This document shows positions 61,772 through 64,000 of a DNA stretch of 64,000 bases, one piece after another. The position numbers and the translations under genes were made by a program. Numbering within the stretch: position 1 is the first letter of the stretch; each line of letters opens with the position of its first letter. The notes below the pieces were generated by a model. The model was not told the DNA's origin and searched no databases. It saw only the letters and a list, made by a program, of their open reading frames with translations. Source of the stretch: Lateolabrax maculatus (taxonomy: Eukaryota > Chordata > Actinopteri > Acropomatiformes > Lateolabracidae); contig CM062215.1 in NCBI GenBank assembly GCA_031216445.1, positions 10,604,501 to 10,668,500 on the forward strand, written 5' to 3'.

Positions 61772-62070
61772 TCACTCCTCATTAGAAGCACTCTCCTCTG
61801 GCGAGAAAATGGCAGCCACGCCCACCAACGTAGAATTATGGGAGGCTGAAATGATGATGACAGTGTGTAGGAGGACGAGGGCCAGCAGGCAGATCTTCAG
61901 TCGCCCGCTGCACAGTCTCGGGGTGGCAGCGGAGGTGACCGAGGCCCCCTCGGGCTGGCAGGAAGAAGCAGTCCTTTTTAGTGTCCCTCCTGAAGGGTTG
62001 TCCATTTTGGAGTCCCATCGGACGTCGCAGCACTCCGCCTCACTGTCTGATAGATGATCTCCCAGCAGCC
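61772..62070 (-). CDS. Last coding exon of an unidentified membrane protein
   Basis: On the minus strand TCTTTCCCAG is followed by a frame open from 62070 to TGA at 61774-61772. Two bases complete a split codon, and 98 residues follow. The peptide starts LLGDHLSDSEAECCDVRW, with an acidic patch, then a Ser/Thr/Pro-rich stretch, CSGRLK, a hydrophobic segment of about 20 residues (ICLLALVLLHTVIIIS), an N-glycosylation sequon (NST) and an acidic end. This is the layout of a C-terminal membrane anchor with a short non-cytosolic tail. I could not name the family; a FERM-domain protein of the FRMD type was considered without support. Upstream exons must lie beyond the right edge. Confidence 0.6.
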
Positions 62071-64000
62071 CTGGGAAAGAGATGACACGGGAGAAAAAAG
62101 AATGACTTTTCCCTGCTGATTTGGTTTCCTGTCAGCTGATACCAATAAAAATAATTTCTGAATGAGCCAATAATTGGTGCTCGTATTCTGTAGCTTTGAT
62201 TATCTACAAGTACGGCTTCCAGTTTGCTCCCTGTGGAGCAGAAACGCATTTGAACCTTTAGATCAGGGGACATTAAAGCAACCATTGACAATTACAATTA
62301 TGGGATAACAGTAAATTTAGCATAACAGTAGTACTCCAATCAGGGAAATGATTCGGTGAAAAAAAAAATGACATTGTCTCATGTTAAATTTCTGCAGGGA
62401 AAGCGTTTTAGGTTCACTTCTTTCAGTAGGAAAGCAGCTCTTTAATGCCCCTTAAAACTTTCAAATTTTACAGGATAGGCTGGAATAATTGCGAATCTTG
62501 AAACAGCTGTCAGGTGCCCATATGAGCACTGAAACAGATTGATACAGCAAATTAAATACCTGACAGCCATACTTCATGCTAACAGTGATGTTACAGTTAA
62601 AATTAAGTGACGTCAAAAAGCAATCCTACTCCTTAATTTGCAACATTGGGCACAATGGTCCAATACAAAAGCATAATCGTTGAATTTATACTGCCTCATG
62701 ATATGTGTATATCATACATGACTTGTTAATTTAGGTCCAGTAAAAGGCTGATAAATAACCAAACTGATTCTGTACAGGTATAATGTAATATTTCAGGAGA
62801 AATGTTAAATGGAAGTAGGGCATCTGAACGAAGCCTGAACCAATGTTCCAGTTCAGTTAAAAACAGCATCTGTTAATAACAACAATCTAATCTGCATTGA
62901 ATGGTTTAATTGCAGCACAGTGAAGGTTATCTCATCAACATCGACCGCCCTTTTGGACAAGCTTCAGCTCTGTAGACAGATCACTAGACCTCGGTCTGTA
63001 GCTCTGATCACGACTCGGGGGAACCAGACACGGTGACCCTCAGCTGAACTCAAATTAAAGTCCACGACCACACAGAGGGTGACGCATCGCTGCATCAGTT
63101 GATGACTCTGGAAGTCTTAACTTGCCGAGCGCATAAAAAGAGCTGTCGCTGCACAGGGAACACTGGAGTGACTGCTGGGGGAAAACCTCACTTAAGCATG
63201 GGGGCGGGGGAGCAGTTGAAGGATGAGAGCAGATCTAGGATCTGGCGTGAAGCACAAACAGCTTGTTACTGACTCGTTCAACCCCTCACACCCGCAGTTC
63301 ACCTGCACAGGTGTTTTCACTTCTTCTACCTGATTGGACCTCTTGTCAGGACTGCGTGGGCACGTACACACTCTCCCTGACTCCCGTGCTGCTAATCTAT
63401 TAATGGAATAATGATTTTCACAATAGCCATCACACATTAGAAGTGGAATCAGAAATGTCCAAATTCATGGCAAACATTAAATAATGAATATTCCAGCCAC
63501 TTTTCTATTTTAGAATAAAGTGATAAATGAAAGATAAACAAAAGTCCAAACTTGAATATGCCAACTTTATATGATATGATATTCAATTCAGTTTAAAAAA
63601 ACCTTTTGCTTTGATGCAGGCTGAACTGAAGGAGGAAACGACATTAACATTTAATGTACGTCATTCATAAAAATCCATACTCTGTGTTTCTTATGACTGA
63701 TATATTGGTCCTATCAGCTAGTTGACTGTGATGTGAAAAATTAACACCTGAAACAGTGACAGGAATGTATTTGATCCTTTTTTTTCTCTCTCAATGATTC
63801 AGCTTACAAAGAGAGGTTGAAATATAAATATGTAAAAATAGTAACAAATAAAACACGTCTATCAGTCCCTTAGCTGATAACATTTTGGTGGCCTCACATA
63901 ATTCCCAGCACAGATCCACCTAGTATCAACCTGTGCAGAGGCCTCATCAGCCAGAATAACTGAAAACACCAGTGTGGCTGTCTGTTGTGGTGCTCAGCTC
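62071..64000 (-). other. Intron of the minus-strand gene, no further exon confirmed
   Basis: Read on the minus strand this should be intron upstream of the last exon. An exon-like piece near 63308-63400 (minus) ends in CCTGTGCAG before GTGAAC and has an AG at its other side, but the frame shows no domain and is not called. Otherwise the sequence is AT-rich with no recognised repeat. Confidence 0.4.

Noticed and set aside
1..64000. CRISPR arrays, operons, phage or bacterial systems
   Set aside because: The window is vertebrate nuclear DNA. No spaced direct repeats, operon layout or ribosome-binding sites were seen.

Overview
The window reads as nuclear DNA of a ray-finned (teleost, probably percomorph) fish. 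The evidence is one long multi-exon vertebrate gene with GT-AG introns, large AT-rich non-coding stretches, abundant microsatellites, and dispersed repeats typical of teleosts, including a Rex3-like RTE retrotransposon fragment, foldback MITE-like elements whose core is a repeated GCTAAGCTAAGCTAA, and a DNA transposon remnant. There is no sign of bacterial or viral gene organisation, and most open frames are chance.

The one gene that can be reconstructed completely is a cholecystokinin/gastrin receptor of the CCK-B type (cckbr) on the plus strand. It has five coding exons: 1940-2084, 13372-13620, 19981-20242, 25871-25998 and 26738-27315. All junctions are GT-AG and the phases agree (1,1,2,1). 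The protein is 453 residues, a class A GPCR with seven membrane segments. The first exon follows a 142-base (GA)n/(GGGA)n purine tract and a GC-rich, CpG-rich leader that probably holds the promoter. Introns 1-3 (11.3, 6.4 and 5.6 kb) carry repeats and at least one possible enhancer: four CAATTA-type homeodomain sites and a perfect PBX-MEIS site at 6299-6406.

From 28.3 to about 39.3 kb lies AT-rich intergenic DNA with microsatellites, a 38-base perfect AT-rich palindrome and a few possible conserved non-coding blocks. At 39.34-40.47 kb there is a CpG island with a 12-bp GC-rich inverted repeat (NRF1-like), a 17-bp minisatellite and a run of 24 G. It looks like a promoter, but no coding exon could be assigned to it.

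From 40.5 to 58 kb the DNA is mostly repeats and unassigned sequence. A weak candidate terminal exon (minus strand, 44367-44213) is described. The right end carries the 3' end of a second gene on the minus strand: a last coding exon at 62070-61772, encoding a C-terminal membrane segment and a short tail, followed by a probable 3.7-kb 3' UTR reaching a poly(A) signal near 58.05 kb and interrupted by a 1.27-kb inverted-repeat transposon. The product was not identified.

No exotic new system was found. The points most worth attention are a CCK-A-like Met-Cys-Arg triad in extracellular loop 2 of an otherwise CCK-B-type receptor, the orphan CpG island, the unidentified membrane-protein tail, and the foldback repeat family.
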